NCBI RefSeq assembly: GCF_958298935.1
Contig: NC_084921.1
Coordinates: 35,731,501 to 35,795,500, forward strand
Length of the DNA: 64,000 bases
Origin: Phragmites australis
Lineage: Eukaryota; Streptophyta; Magnoliopsida; Poales; Poaceae
Direction: 5' to 3'
The translations under genes were made by a program, and so were the position numbers. Positions 24,620 to 36,800 of the stretch are shown in pieces (within the stretch, counting starts at the first letter, position 1; the number at the start of each line of letters is the position of its first letter). The notes under the pieces are model-generated. The model saw nothing but the letters and a program-made list of their open reading frames with translations. It was not told where the DNA came from and made no database searches.

Positions 24620-26206
24620 TGAGGAACAGTGATGCCCTAAGACGAGGGGGGGGTAAATTAGGACACTTAAAAACTAATGACTCCAAAACTTCACAACATA
24701 AACATATCTCAATTTTTATCTAAATATGCTCTAAGTTTATCCAGTGTGTCTACTCTACTACTTAAGAGTATTGCAACTTACTCTATCAAGTTAAATTGCA
24801 AGTATGTAAATACGAAAACGTAAATAAGATAGAGAGACAAACTCGGCACAAGAGATTTTTATCCTGTGGCATCGGTGGCACACAAGCCACCTCTAGTCCA
24901 CGTTGGAGCTCCACAAAGGATATGTTCCTGATCGCCAATACTCTTCCAGTCACAGCTCTTGAAATATCAAGTCACCAAGACAAGGCCTCAAGCATGATGA
25001 GCCACTAAGCCACCAAAGTGAGGTCTCACCACTAACCTCTCTTCCGATCACTCATGTGCCATCTTCACTTTGAAGCTTCAGTCACAAAGACAAAGGCTTC
25101 TGCATCCCCATACAATCTTCTTGCCGCCGCTCCACACTAAGTCAGAGGGTCAACAAGTTACCGACGAGTCACCAAAACTCCAAGGCACCGGCATACCGCT
25201 TGGTACACGGTTGGATCACTCCTTGATCCACTCTCTAGGTTGCAGCACCTAGCAACACTTCTTCTTAGGCCTATAAGCATTAATCACTCTCTAGTCTTAT
25301 GTTTAATCACCTTGGATGAACACTTTAAGCACTTGGATGGATTGGATGTCTTCTTAGGTGTGTATGGGGTTCTCTAGACTCCAGCACCTTCAAATGACCA
25401 AGTAGGTGGGTATTTATAGCCTCAAACCCGCCAACTAACCGTTGCTCTAATGGCTCAAATTTACTGTGAACACCAGATGATCCGGTGACAACAGTAGTAC
25501 AAGAACAGGACCATCCGGTGTGTACAACATCAGCAACTAGCCGTTAGAACCCCACTCAAATACATTCCGAACATCAAACTGTTCGATGTATCCTTCATTT
25601 CCATCACCAGACTATCCAGTGTGTTGTCTTACGCCAAGCCGAGCCACTTTTTCTTTGTGAAATTAGTTTGGTGTGTAAACCCTCTGATCATCAGACCTTC
25701 CGGTATGTTGAACTTCATCTGCTTTGACATCTTCCTAGAAAACACTCCGGTATTTTGGCTTCTTTATCACCGGACCATCCAGTGTGTTGAAATCTTTTCT
25801 TCCCTCATTTGCACAACTTTTGTTAAATTCTCTAGTGTAAGCATCCGGTGTGTAGTACTCTGATCACCAGACCATCATGTGAGGTCTTTATTTTCCTTTT
25901 CTGAGTGAAAACACTCCGGTATGTATAGTATTCTAAGCATCGGACCATCCGGTGAGTTCAATAGCATCTCGACAAAATGCTACGGTGAGTGCAAACTCCT
26001 CTGCACTGGACTATCCAATGAGAACAATTTCTGTGGAACTTATCCAATTCAGTCCAAATTTTGTTCCAGCTTCGATGTCTACTACATGTATTGTATCAAT
26101 GAGACCTACTAACATATATTCTTGACAAATATGTTAGTCTCAACGACTATATTGTCATTAATCACTAAAATCATAATCATAATCTAATACGATTATTTAT
26201 GCTACA
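24620..26206 (-). repeat. 5' LTR of the SIRE-like element
   Basis: Direct repeat of 16962-18374 plus 21255-21352. It holds the intact empty site for the solo LTR insertion (ACCTA, about 26103). Palindromic CCGGACCATCCGGTG-like motifs recur, for example near 25506, 25765 and 25938. Confidence 0.82.
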
Positions 26207-26401
26207 GTAACCAAACAAGAACAACTCAATGCAGGCTTAGCTAGCATACGCAAACCAAACAGGAGTGTCTATGTCTTGCACTAATGGAAACAGGATTGAG
26301 CTAGCCTGACCCTAGCATAGCATGCACCCAACCATACAACCCGTATGTGTCCCCCGGCCGCTCTCCTCGAGGTCACGCTCCAAACATTCCTTGTTGTGAA
26401 G

Positions 26402-26969
26402 TAAACATGGCCAAATGGGCCATTCGTGCCGGCCTGGCACGGGCCCGACTCGGCACGGGCTGGCTACGGCACGGCCCAAACGGCCCATCTACAGTAACAG
26501 GCCGTGCCGTGCCGGCCCGCGTGCCTTCCCCTCGGCCCACGGCACGGTCCGTCGGTGATCGTGCCGTGCCGGGCCAGCCCGGGCACGATTTCGGCCCGAC
26601 AGCCCAGTCGGCCCCACGGGCCGAAATAGATAAAAAAATATAAAATATATATAGAAAATAGATAAAAATATAAAAAATAGATAAAAATATTTAAAAATAG
26701 CTAAAAAATTAAAAATATATATAAAAAATAGAAAATACGTGCCGGGCCGTGCCGGCCCGGACTGGGTCGTGCCCGTGCCGGCCTGACTCGGCCGGGCAGT
26801 GCCGTGCCGGCCCGTCGTGCCGCACGCTTGGCCCAGGCACGGCCCGTGGCCTCGTGCCGTGCCGGCCCGACCCATCAATGATCGGGCCGTGCCGTGCCGT
26901 GCCTAGGCCGTGCCTATAGTGTCGTGCCTTGGGCCGGTCCAGTACGCACGACCCATTTAGATGTCTTTA
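26402..26969. mobile_element. Non-autonomous hAT element (568 bp, CGTGCCGGCC-rich)
   Basis: A perfect 8-bp target duplication TTGTGAAG flanks it (26394-26401 and 26970-26977). The ends are TAAACATGGCCAAATGGGCC and, reverse-complemented from the right, TAAAGACATCTAAATGGGTC. Both subterminal regions are filled with GTGCCGTGCCGGCCCG-type motifs around an AT-rich core (26630-26735). The ORFs seen on each strand are artefacts of these repeats. It ends about 460 bp upstream of GDSL copy 2. Confidence 0.9.
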
Positions 26970-26977
26970 TTGTGAAG

Positions 26978-27432
26978 CAACCCACGTGCTGCAAAACAGT
27001 TTGTGGGTAACCACAAAAAAGGACAATTCCATCGAAGAGAAACCATGACACAACAGTATATTTCTATAAATCATTAGCAATCACACACGTGTTACATAAG
27101 TAAAATCATTAGCAACAGCATTATTACAAAAATTTGGTATGGCTAGGTAAGGCAACATTTCAAGTGCCCTGCATCTGGCTGGTCAATAATATCTTCACCG
27201 TATCTCCAGACCATTCAACCATATTGTAGGGAGATTTAGTGTGCTTTTATAGGGATTTCATCACTTAATTCTGGATTCCAGTCGATCACAAACTTCTGCT
27301 ACAAAATGCTCAGAGGAGCTCACATATGGAACACAACACAAGGACCTGATCCTAGAAACTCATCTTCTTTCACCGCCAGATCCCTGCCTCCTGCCTAGTC
27401 TGCACGACTGTCTGGAGAGAAGTAGTGTTCAG
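26978..27432 (+). promoter_or_regulatory. Upstream region of GDSL copy 2
   Basis: About 455 bp between the hAT element and the ATG. It shows no similarity to the region upstream of GDSL copy 4 until about 20 bp before the start codon, where both read AGTGTTCAG. A convincing TATA box was not found; TTTTATAGGG near 27246 is the only candidate and is rather far upstream. Confidence 0.4.
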
Positions 27433-29005
27433 ATGGGGAGTTCCATCGTCCTCCTCGTCACCGTTGTCCTCCTGCTCAACTCTGCCGTGGGGTTGTGCGG
27501 CTGCTACAAGCGCATTTTCAGCTTCGGCGACTCCATCATCGACACCGGCAACTTCGCGCACATAACCGGCAACGACCCGTCCGCGATAAAGGAGCTCCCG
27601 TATGGCATGACCTACTTCAACCACCCCACCGGCCGCATCTCCGACGGCCGCGTCATCGTCGATTTCTACGGTGAGCACTGCACCATTGCTGCATCGATCT
27701 TTCTACTACTACCGTGCCAGATCGGGCCTCTATGTATTTCCATTTTGTTTCTCACCGTCGTCGTGTCGTGCGTGCATTGCAGCGCAAGCGCTGCAGTTGC
27801 CGCTGATACCACCGAACCTTCCGGAGCAGGACTCGGGGCTGTTCCCAACCGGCGCCAACTTCGCCGTGTTTGGTTCCACGGCGCTGCCCTCGAGCTACTA
27901 CCGCAGGTGGAACCACAGCGTGTCGACGCCCAGTCACCTGGGCGAGCAGATCGATTGGTTCAAAGGAATGCTGCAACGGATAGCTCCCGGGGACGGTAAC
28001 TACTAGCTCGCTCGCCTGTACTCGGGAAAAGCCTTTGTCCCACTAGTGGTGCCTCCTCCCACTACTCCCTTAACTCTTGATCTACATTCAGAGTCGCACA
28101 AAGGATGAAATTAAAATAGCGAAATCCATTCTCCCAAAGTTTGTTCTCATTTTGTTCTTTTCCGGCAATGGTGGGAGACGCCCTCGATGGAACAAAATCC
28201 GTGTTCGCTTGTAGTACGTATGCGTGTCCATGCATGCGCGCATGTGCCAATCGATTGCTTATCTATTGCACGCATTCATTCTGTCAGGTGACAAGAGACA
28301 GCTCCTAGGCGAGTCCCTCATCGTGCTGGGCGAGATCGGTGGCAATGACTACAACTTCTGGTTCGGCGCCCGGAAGCCTCGCGAGCAAGCTTACCAGTTC
28401 ATCCCGGACGTCGTCGCATGCATAGGCTCCTTTGCCCAGGTGCTTGCACTTGCACATCAACGTCGTCATCGTCGTCATCGACACACATGAATCCTGATCA
28501 TCACAACGCGTGCATCTTGCAGGACCTCATCGGTCTGGGCGCGAAGACGATCGTGATCCCGAACAACTTCCCCATCGGGTGCGTACCGTCGTACCTGACC
28601 GGGTACCAAAGTGACAACCCCGAGGACTACGACGAGAACTGGTGCCTCCGGTGGTACAACGACTTCTCCGCGCGGCACAACCAAGCGCTGCTCGACGAGG
28701 TGCACCGGCTCACGGCGCGGAACCCCGGCGCGAAGCTTATCTACGCCGACTACTATGGCGCCGCCATGGAGTTCGTCAAGAGCCCGGGCAGGTTCGGTAT
28801 CGTTGACCCCCTGGTCGCGTGCTGTGGCGGCGGCGGGCGGTACCACACCGACAAAGGGTGCGACAAGATGGCCAGGGTCTGGGGAAGCCCCGGCAGTTTC
28901 GCCAGCTGGGATGGCATGCACATGACGGAGAAGGCGTACCAAGTCATCTCCCAGGGGGTGCTCGATGGACCTTTCGCCGACCTGCCGTTGCTGCGGAGTT
29001 GCTAG
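27433..29005 (+). CDS. GDSL esterase/lipase, copy 2 (four exons, 361 aa)
   Basis: Exons: 27433-27670, 27783-27995, 28288-28439, 28523-29005, all with GT/AG introns. The product is a secreted SGNH/GDSL serine hydrolase. A signal peptide covers about residues 1-21. Block I FSFGDSIIDTGN carries Ser34; block II is GANFAVFGSTAL; block III GEIGGNDYN carries Asn170; block V WDGMHMTEKAY carries Asp331 and His334. The Cys-rich VACCGGGGRYH segment precedes block V. The frame is complete with no lesions, so it is probably functional. It lacks the last intron of copy 1. Exons and introns are almost identical to copy 4, so the two are recent duplicates or homogenised by conversion. A 14.7-kb nested retroelement lies about 1 kb downstream. 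The substrate is unknown. Confidence 0.94.
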
Positions 29006-29142
29006 GATTATTAGTTCTTCGTTGCAACTGAGATTTGTGATGCGTTTGGCATTCTTGATACCTGTATCCAATCTCAAAAAAAAAAACTATAGATAACCAC
29101 AGATGAAATTGCAGAAATAGGTGATTTCCGGATACTCTAGTC

Positions 29143-29935
29143 TAGGGATGGTAATGGGTACAGATTACCCATGTGCCAACAGGTAAAAGCCCCTAATAGG
29201 CGTAGACACAAGTCTTATTTTTTGCCCATGGGTCTAGATACGGGTTTGACTTTAAATCCAACAGGAAGACATACACGGGTATGAAAAAGCCTTACATATG
29301 CCTGCTTCGCCCATGTACCCGCTCCAAGTATATGATATATTGACCCAAGTCAATTGGTAGCATATAAACTAGCGGTCTTTAGGGTTTCCCTTATCTCATT
29401 CCCTCCCACCCCTTCCTCACCCAGCCTCCACACACGACACAGGACACACCCAAATGACAGAGTCGTGGCTCGCGAGCACCATGGAGACTAGACACCAGCG
29501 CGTGAGTGCTACTGCCCCTGGCCTCTCCACCGCTTCTCGCACTCTGTCATCCGCGCCACTCATTGTCTACCATCCATGCCATCTTGTCGTCAGCCATCCA
29601 CACCATTTTGACATCTGTTGTTCGCGCTCACCATCCTCTGAGATCATCAAGGACTTCCTACTCATCGTCTACCCCACAGGCAAGGTGCCGCTCACATATG
29701 AGCTCTTCGGCCCCATCTTGCCATCTGTTGTATCTCACCGTTCGCCTGAGCCCTAAGCAAGCCAGATCGCTGGATCTTCCACGCCGCTAGAGCCTCGTCA
29801 CCCTAGATCCAATGGGCAAATGGGCATGCCCACGTGCAATGGGTACGAGTGGCATTTTCTACCCATGGTGGGTAATGGGTGTGGGTGCAGGTTTTGGATC
29901 TAGCTCATGGGCATGGGTGCTCATTGCCATCCCTA
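29143..29935. mobile_element. Non-autonomous hAT element (793 bp) downstream of GDSL copy 2
   Basis: A perfect 8-bp target duplication CTCTAGTC (29135-29142 and 29936-29943) flanks it. The ends TAGGGATGGTAATGGGTA and, reverse-complemented, TAGGGATGGCAATGAGCA are inverted repeats of the same family as the elements at 6955 and 55606. Subterminal ATGGGTA/TACCCAT motifs abound. The equivalent flank of GDSL copy 4 (about 55542) lacks the insertion. The interior ORFs have no transposase features. Confidence 0.93.
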
Positions 29936-29978
29936 CTCTAGTCTCTCTCCTCTAGGGCTTTTTTTTCCAGATGATTCT

Positions 29979-30073
29979 TGTTGGTGCACGAAAATGTGCC
30001 CTAGACAGAATACGGCAAGAGCCTCCTCCAATGAGGAGACTCAAGCTTAGGGATGAACTGCAAGCCGATAGGG

Positions 30074-30145
<72 letters not shown>

Positions 30146-30282
30146 GCTAGAATCACGTACATAGGAGGGTATTTTGGGCTCTTCATTTCTTTACATGTGA
30201 TGTAGTAACTGAGATATTATGATCTCTATAGTATGCCATCGGACCTCATTTAAGTACCTCAGGGCTAGGGCGTTTCCCAACA
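29979..30282. repeat. Left LTR of the minisatellite element
   Basis: Starts TGTTGGTGCACGAAAATGTG and ends TTTCCCAACA. It contains a long GA tract (30071-30140). Relative to the related LTR at 51334-51706 it lacks the roughly 100 bp between the GA tract and ATTATG, so it carries an internal deletion. Confidence 0.75.
30071..30140. repeat. GA microsatellite inside an LTR
   Basis: A (GA)n tract of about 35 units. The same position is a shorter GA tract in the related LTRs at 44436 and 51334, so the tract is ancestral to the family and expanded here. Confidence 0.9.
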
Positions 30283-30419
30283 ACAGCCCCTTATCCGTTG
30301 GTTCCAAGGTTCTGAGGCGCAAGCAAATGAACAGGAAATAGCTCTAGCCCCTTAGAAGTTAGGATATTCAGGATAGCTTTTTGTTGTTGCAGCGTGGGAA
30401 CCTATGGCTAGAGTAGATG

Positions 30420-31745
30420 GTGAGGAGGCTCGATGGAGTTGACATCATCTGGTGCACCGCAGCAGGGACCTGATGAAAACATGCCACCAAAATCCCCTTT
30501 CGGTGGCTCTAGAGGTGGAGTCTGTGATGGAATCAAGATTGGAGAGGCTCGATGGAGACGGTATGGTCCAGAGCCCTACGGCGGTGGCTGGAGGCGGCGT
30601 TGATGGTGAGGCTAAGGGAGGTAGGGCCATTCAGAGCCCCATGGTGGTAGACGCAGTGAGGATCGATGGAGGTAGTTCCCTTACCCCCTCAATGGTAGAT
30701 GTGGCAAGGCTTGATGGAGGCAAGGCCGTCTGGAGCCCTACGACAATAAACACAGTGAGGCTCAATGGAGGTAGGACCGTCTGGAGCCTCGCGGTGGTAG
30801 CCGGAGGCAGAGTCGACAGTGAGGCTAAGGGAGGCGGTCCACTACCCCCTTAGCGGTAGACGGGCAAGGCCATCTGAAGCCCCGCGCCAGTAGCTGGAGG
30901 TGGAGTCGACAGTGAGGTTGAGGGAAGTAGGGCTGTCCGGTGCCCTGTAATGGTGGACGCGATGAGGCTCGACAAAGGGAGGGCCACTACCACCTCAGCG
31001 GTAGATGTAGCAAGGCTCAATGGCGAGGCTGAGAGAGGCAGGGTCGTCCAGAGCCCTGCGACGATAAACGCGGTGAGGCTCCAGGGAGGCAGGGCCACTA
31101 CCCCCTTAGCGGTAGATGTGGCGAGGCTTGATGGAGGCATGGCAGCCCGGAGCCTCATGGCGATACACACAGTGAGGTTCGACGGATGTGACCATCCGAA
31201 ACCCCGTGGCGATAGCTGAACATGGAGTCAACGGTGAGGCTGAGGGAGGCAGTTCATTACCCCCTCAGTGGGTAGCCATGATGAGGATCGATAGAGGCAA
31301 GGTCGTCCGGAGCCCTACGATAATAGCTAGAGGTGGAGTCAATGGTGAGGCCAAGAGAGGCAGTCTGTGACCCCCTCAATGAGTAGCTGTGGTGAGGCTC
31401 GATAGAGGGAAGCCGTCCGGAGCCCCACGACGGTAGCTAGATGCAAAGTCGACAGTGAGGCTAAGGGAGGCAGTCCGCTGCCCCCTTAGTGGTAGATGCG
31501 GCGAAGCTTGATAGAGGCAAGGTCATCTGGAGCCTCGCAGCGGTTGCCCGAGGTGGAGTGGATGGCGAGGCTGTGAGAGGCAGGGCCATCCGGAGCCCCA
31601 CGGTGGTAGATACGGCAAGGCTCGATAGAGGCAGGGCCGCTACTCCCTCTGCGAGTAGACACGGCGAGGCTCGACGAAGGCAAGGGTGTCTGGAGCCCCG
31701 TGGTGGTTGCTAGAGGAGGAGTCTATGGTGAGGCTGAGAGTCGCC
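30420..31745. repeat. Minisatellite array A (about 50-bp units)
   Basis: About 1.3 kb of degenerate head-to-tail units of 48-56 bp. A typical unit has GTAGATGTGGCGAGGCTTGA, then GGAGGCA, then GGCCGTCTGGAGCCC. Stops are sparse on both strands, so several fortuitous ORFs arise. The composition does not indicate a real protein. Confidence 0.8.
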
Positions 31746-32423
31746 GCGATGATGGTGAAGCCCCAAAGACAACACATTCCTAAGTCTCATTCAAGTTTCT
31801 TGAGGTCTCGACTCTTGCATTGTACCTATAATTGTCTTAAAAATAATGCATTTTAATAGAGTTAGCCAAATCCTACCTCTCATGCAAGATCCAAGCCCTT
31901 TGACTCCTTAACTCCCTGGCCCCTTCACGCTTTTTGGCCGCAAGCAAGCAGAGGGAGCATCTCGCATCTTATGTGTAGTGGGTATTGCACGGAGTGTTAT
32001 ATCCCCCAAACCCCTCACGTCTTATGGTTGTGAGCATGCGGAGAGCATGACTGTAGGGACCATTAGGTGCGACTAGAGCAATGACACAACACCCTAGTGA
32101 TATTACTATGAGGTTTTTGGTTCGAGGCCTACGGCCCTTGGAGCTGCGACTCAACCTAATAGAAGCCTATGACCTTCGTGGTGTGGAGGAAGTTATGCTA
32201 GACGCAACGGAGGCCTATATCCTTCGAGGTGGCAGAAGAATTTACGCTTGACGTGACGTAGGCGTATGACCTGTAAGGTGGTAGAAGAATTTACACACGA
32301 CGTGATGGAGGCATACAACCTGCGAGGTGGCAGAGGAAGGCCGTTGAGGCGTTACTGGCATGATGGTGGGCTTTTATTTTTACACTGAGGACAGAGTTAT
32401 CAAGGTGTCCACTGGCTTATGTT
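31746..32423. other. Interior of the minisatellite element, left of the Copia insertion
   Basis: Non-coding. From about 32150 it has repeated phrases such as ACGCAACGGAGGCCTATATC and TTCGAGGTGGCAGA in units of roughly 55-65 bp. They recur in the truncated relative at 51061-51330. The sequence continues on the far side of the Copia insertion at 39779. Confidence 0.55.
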
Positions 32424-32428
32424 TTTAC

Positions 32429-32985
32429 TAAAGGGTTGCGGGTAGGCTACGCTAGCACAAAATAAATTTTCTCTACCGCATTCAACCAGGAAGCCATGCG
32501 AGTAGGGGATCATGAATCGTTACCACTTGACGAGCAGTGCAGCGGAAGAAGAGTTGGAGCAGACCAATCCAACGTCGTGCGCGTCAAGTAGTCGATCGTC
32601 AACCTCGTCCCGAGCACGTCCCGAGCACCTTCCGAGTACTCGCGGGTACGTCCCGAGTACTCCCGAGCAGATCAGCACCGCAATAGTAGCAGCGCCTCCA
32701 CGGTATCCACACGTACAAGGATGGAATCGCCGTGCGCCGGTGTGCTAGCACCGCGCTCCCGGCTAGGGTTTCGAAGGGAGTTCGGGAATAGGAGGCGGCT
32801 AGGGTTTCTAAAGAACACCTTGCGCCTTGGCCCCTGCCTATTCTTATATAGAGCACGCTAATGGGCCTTTAATCAACATTAAAGCCCATTATGACTCTAA
32901 ACCCTAATGGTCCTTTAATCAACATTAAAGCCCATTAGCAGATCCAATCCGCAAACTCGATCGCCTCTAGGGCATATTACCAACA
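32429..32985 (-). repeat. 3' LTR of the young Copia element
   Basis: 557 bp, the same length as the partner LTR. It contains paired imperfect inverted motifs (GGGCCTTTAATC/AACATTAAAGCCC) near 32863-32935. Confidence 0.95.
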
Positions 32986-32996
32986 ATCTCCCACTT
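32986..32996 (-). promoter_or_regulatory. Polypurine tract of the young Copia element
   Basis: The minus strand reads AAGTGGGAGAT directly upstream of the 3' LTR start TGTTGG. It is the site that primes plus-strand cDNA synthesis. Confidence 0.85.
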
Positions 32997-33899
32997 GCAC
33001 TAGAGTCAGCACAAGTTTTATATTCCATCCCCTTAAGTGTGTGACCCGTTAGGTTCATGTGTAAACGGCCGCTATCCGGAAACCCTTTTTCGAATTGCAA
33101 GTCAATAGCGGTACCTAGCAGGACATATTGACTCCCGAATGCACACAAAGATCATATCGGCTGAACCTTGATATACTCATGCACCAATCCCTTTACCACA
33201 CGATACCAGTCAAGCTCAAGGCGAGATTCGTGCCACCCTTGTGATAGCTCGACCATTCACTCGATCAAGTAGTGGATTCACCATGATTAACTCTTTAATC
33301 ACATTGGCATGGCCATGCACTTTCCAATCCAACTACCTCGAGGGGCCCAGAGATATCTCTCCCGTTATTTAGGAGGGGTAAATTCCATCTTGATCACTCA
33401 CATCCCACAACATGTTTCATAACATACCCGAAAGCAACCTTTATAACTACCCAGTTACGGAATAGCGTTTGGAAGCCCCTAAGTGTGTTACTACACATTC
33501 TGGAATCAATGATGATCTCAGGTCAAAGGATTCTGTAGGTACACCATTTGAGATAACAACTGATGGCACATTAAAAATAACAATCCCAGCAGTATCTCAG
33601 GGTGGGTCTATCCAACATCATGTTCTCTAACATGTGTCCACATTACTGATTTGATATCTCCATATCTATGATCCGTGAAACATGATCATCATTCAGTCAA
33701 ATGTGCTAATCTATAAATCATTATTGTCCCACACAATGATATGAGATTAGGGACTATTTAGAATAACATCATAAAAACAAAGAGTTTCACAAACAAGTCA
33801 CATACTTGCTGATCAATGTAAATGATAATTATTCATGGAACCAGATAACAATTATCCAAAAGTACATTAGCATAGACAGAACACATTCTCTCACATGCA

Positions 33900-36800
33900 C
33901 TAGAGTCTATCCCGCAAGTATCTAATACCCATAGAGCTCAAGTGTGCCTCATGCTTGGGCTGTGGGAGAGGCTTCGTCAATGGATCAGCAATATTCGAAT
34001 CCGTGTGCACCTTGCATATCTTTACATCACCTCTATCAATAATCTCTCGAATGAGGTGATAGCGCCGAAGTATGTGCTTGGACTTCTGGTGCGACCTAGG
34101 CTCCTTGGCTTGTGCAATGGCACCACTATTGTCACAATAGAGGTCCATTGGACTGGACGCACTAGGGACCACACCCAACTCAGAAACAAATTTTCTGATC
34201 CAAACAGCCTCTTTTGCAGCTTCCGAAGCTGCGATATACTCGGCCTCCGTTGTGGAATCAGCAACCGTTTCTTGCTTGGAACTCTTCCAACTCACCGCAC
34301 CTCCATTGAGGCAGAACACAAAACCAGACTGCGATCTCGAGTCGTCCTTGTCGGTTTGGAAGCTAGCATCGGTGTAACCATTTACAACGAGCTCCTCCTC
34401 ACCTCCATAGACTAGGAACATATCCTTAGTTCTTCTCATGTACTTGAGGATACTCTTTACTATAGCCCAGTGACATTCACCTGGGTTCGATTGATATCTT
34501 CTCGTAACACTTAGAGCATAGGAGACATCTGGGCGTGTACAAAACATAGCATACATGATGGACCCGATAGCAGAAGCATACGGGATCGCACTCATCCTCT
34601 CGAGCTCATCAGATGTCTTAGGACATTGATTCTTGCTGAGAGTGATGCCATGTGACATTGGCAAGAAACCTTTCTTGGAATCTTGCATATTGAACCGATT
34701 CAATACCTTGTCAATGTACGTGCTCTGGCTTAATCCGATTAGTCTTTTCGACCTATCTCTATAGATCTTTATGCCCAATATGTATGCTGCCTCTCCTAAA
34801 TCTTTCATTGAAAAACTCTTTTGCAATGAAGATTTGACAGCATCGAGCATTGGAATATTATTTCCGATCAATAATATGTCATCCACATATAAGACCAGAA
34901 ACACAAGTGCGCTCCCACTAGTCCTTTTGTAAACACAAGGCTCTTCTTCATTCTTGATGAAACCAAACCCTTTGATCACTTCATCAAAACGAAGATTCCA
35001 ACTCCGAGAAGCTTGCTTTAGTCCATAGATGGACTTTTGTAGCTTGCAAATCTTCCCAGCATTTTTCGGATTGACAAAACCTTCAGGCTGTGTCATGTAC
35101 ACATCCTCACTTAGGTTTCCATTAAGGAAAGCCGTTTTGACATCCATTTGCCATATCTCATAGTCGAAATATGCAGCAATTGCTAGGAGAATCCGAATAG
35201 ACTTTAGCATTGCGACGGGCGAAAACGTTTCATCATAATCAACACCTTGAATTTGCCTGAAACCTTTCGCCACCAATCGTGCCTTATAGATGTGAACATT
35301 TCCATCAACGTCTATCTTTTTCTTAAAAACCCATTTACACTCGATAGTTTTCACACCATCAGGTGGATCGACCAAGTTCCAAACTTGGTTTTCTCTCATG
35401 GATTCTAACTCGGATCTCATGGCTCCAAGCCATTTTTCGGAGTCTGGTCCCACCATTGCTTCCGAGTAAGTCTTAGGTTCATCATTGTCCAACAATAATA
35501 TGTCGTGCTGCCCCGTGGTTAGGAACATAAACCGCTCGGGTGCACGACTGAACCTTTCCGACCGACGTGGGGCTGGTGTCTCGACAACAGGTTCTGCAAC
35601 ATCTTGCATACCGAGTTGTGGTTCAATAGGAGCTGAAACACTTTCAAGTGGTTCCCGAATTTCTTCGAGTTGCACCGTGCTCCCACTAACTCTCTTCGCG
35701 AGAAACTCTTTCTCAAGAAAGACACCATTCCGGGCGACAAACACTTTGCCTTCTTCCCGGTTATAGAAATAATATCCTTTGGTTTCCCTAGGATACCCCA
35801 CAAAGAAGCATTTATCAGATTTGGGAGTGAGCTTATCAGACGACAAACGTTTTACATAAGCCTCACAACCCCATATCTTAAGGAAAGACAATCCGGGACG
35901 CTTCCCGGTCCATATCTCATATGGTGTCCTCTCTACAGCCTTAGATGGAACCCTGTTTAACGTGAAAGCAGCAGTTTCTAGAGCGTATCCCCAGAAGGAC
36001 AATGGAAGATCAGATTGGCTCATCATCGACCGGACCATGTCTAACAAAGTTCGGTTCCTCCGCTCGGACACCCCATTCCATTGTGGCGTGCCCGGTGGAG
36101 TCAATTGTGGAACGATTCCACATTGCCTTAGATGATCACCAAATTCATGGCTCAAATATTCACCTCCACGATCTGATCGCAGAAATTTAATTGTCTTGCC
36201 TATATGATTTTGTACTTCATTCTGGAACTCCTTGAACTTTTCAAAGGATTCAGACTTGTGCCTCATTAGGTAGATGTAACCATATCTACTAAAGTCATCG
36301 GTGAAAGTAATGAAATACTGAAAACCACCTCTAGCTGTAGAACTCATCGGTCCACATACATCTGTATGTACTAGGGACAATAATTCATTTGTCCTCTCAC
36401 TTCGACCAGTGAAAGGCGTCTTAGTCATCTTGCCAAGTAAACAAGACTCGCATGTATCAAATGATTCGAAATCAAATGAATGTAGAAGACCATCTTTATG
36501 GAGCTTCTGCATACGCTTCTCATTTATATGACCTAATCGACAATGCCAAACAAAAGTGGGATTCAAATCATTAAGCCGAGGCTTCTTTGTATCAATGTTA
36601 TAGATAGTTATATCATCAAGATCCAATATATATAATCCATTTACTAATGGACAATTACCATAGAGCATACCATTCAAAAATATCGAACAACACTTGTTCT
36701 TTATTATGAATTCATAACCGTCTTCTTCCAAACATGAAGAAGAGATAATGTTTTTGCCCAAGGCAGGAATATAATAACAATTATTTAATTCCAAAACTAA

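Larger units (their letters stand above)
16962..26206 (-). mobile_element. Old gag-only SIRE/Opie-like Copia element, interrupted by a solo LTR
   Basis: The element reads on the minus strand. Its 5' LTR is on the right (24620-26206, 1,587 bp). Its 3' LTR is on the left (16962-18374 plus 21255-21352), split by a later insertion. Both LTRs begin TGAGGAAC on the plus strand and end GCTACA. A diverged initiator-Met primer binding site (reverse complement TGGTATCAAAGTC) lies at 24603-24615, and a polypurine tract (AAGGGGGGAGAT, minus strand) at 21353-21368. The LTRs differ at many positions, so the insertion is old. The internal region is only about 3.25 kb and carries gag remnants but no visible protease, integrase or reverse transcriptase. 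The outer flanks (AACTG and GTAAC) do not match, so no target duplication is recognised. Confidence 0.8.

Noticed and set aside
10172..26345. Possible shared MITE between 10172-10343 and 26207-26345
   Set aside because: Only loose similarity (TTTGGTT, GTGCAT, GCTAGC phrases). I could not match terminal repeats or target duplications.
26347..26878. 98- and 129-codon ORFs rich in Gly/Ala/Arg/Pro
   Set aside because: They fall entirely inside a hAT element bounded by perfect 8-bp duplications and reflect its GTGCCGGCC repeats.
28475..29077. 200-codon minus-strand ORF
   Set aside because: It is the antisense shadow of the last exon of GDSL copy 2; high GC at third positions removes stops on the opposite strand.
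30420..31745. Possible CRISPR-like or protein-coding tandem array
   Set aside because: Units are degenerate, unspaced minisatellite repeats in plant retroelement DNA; there are no conserved repeats with unique spacers and no protein signal.
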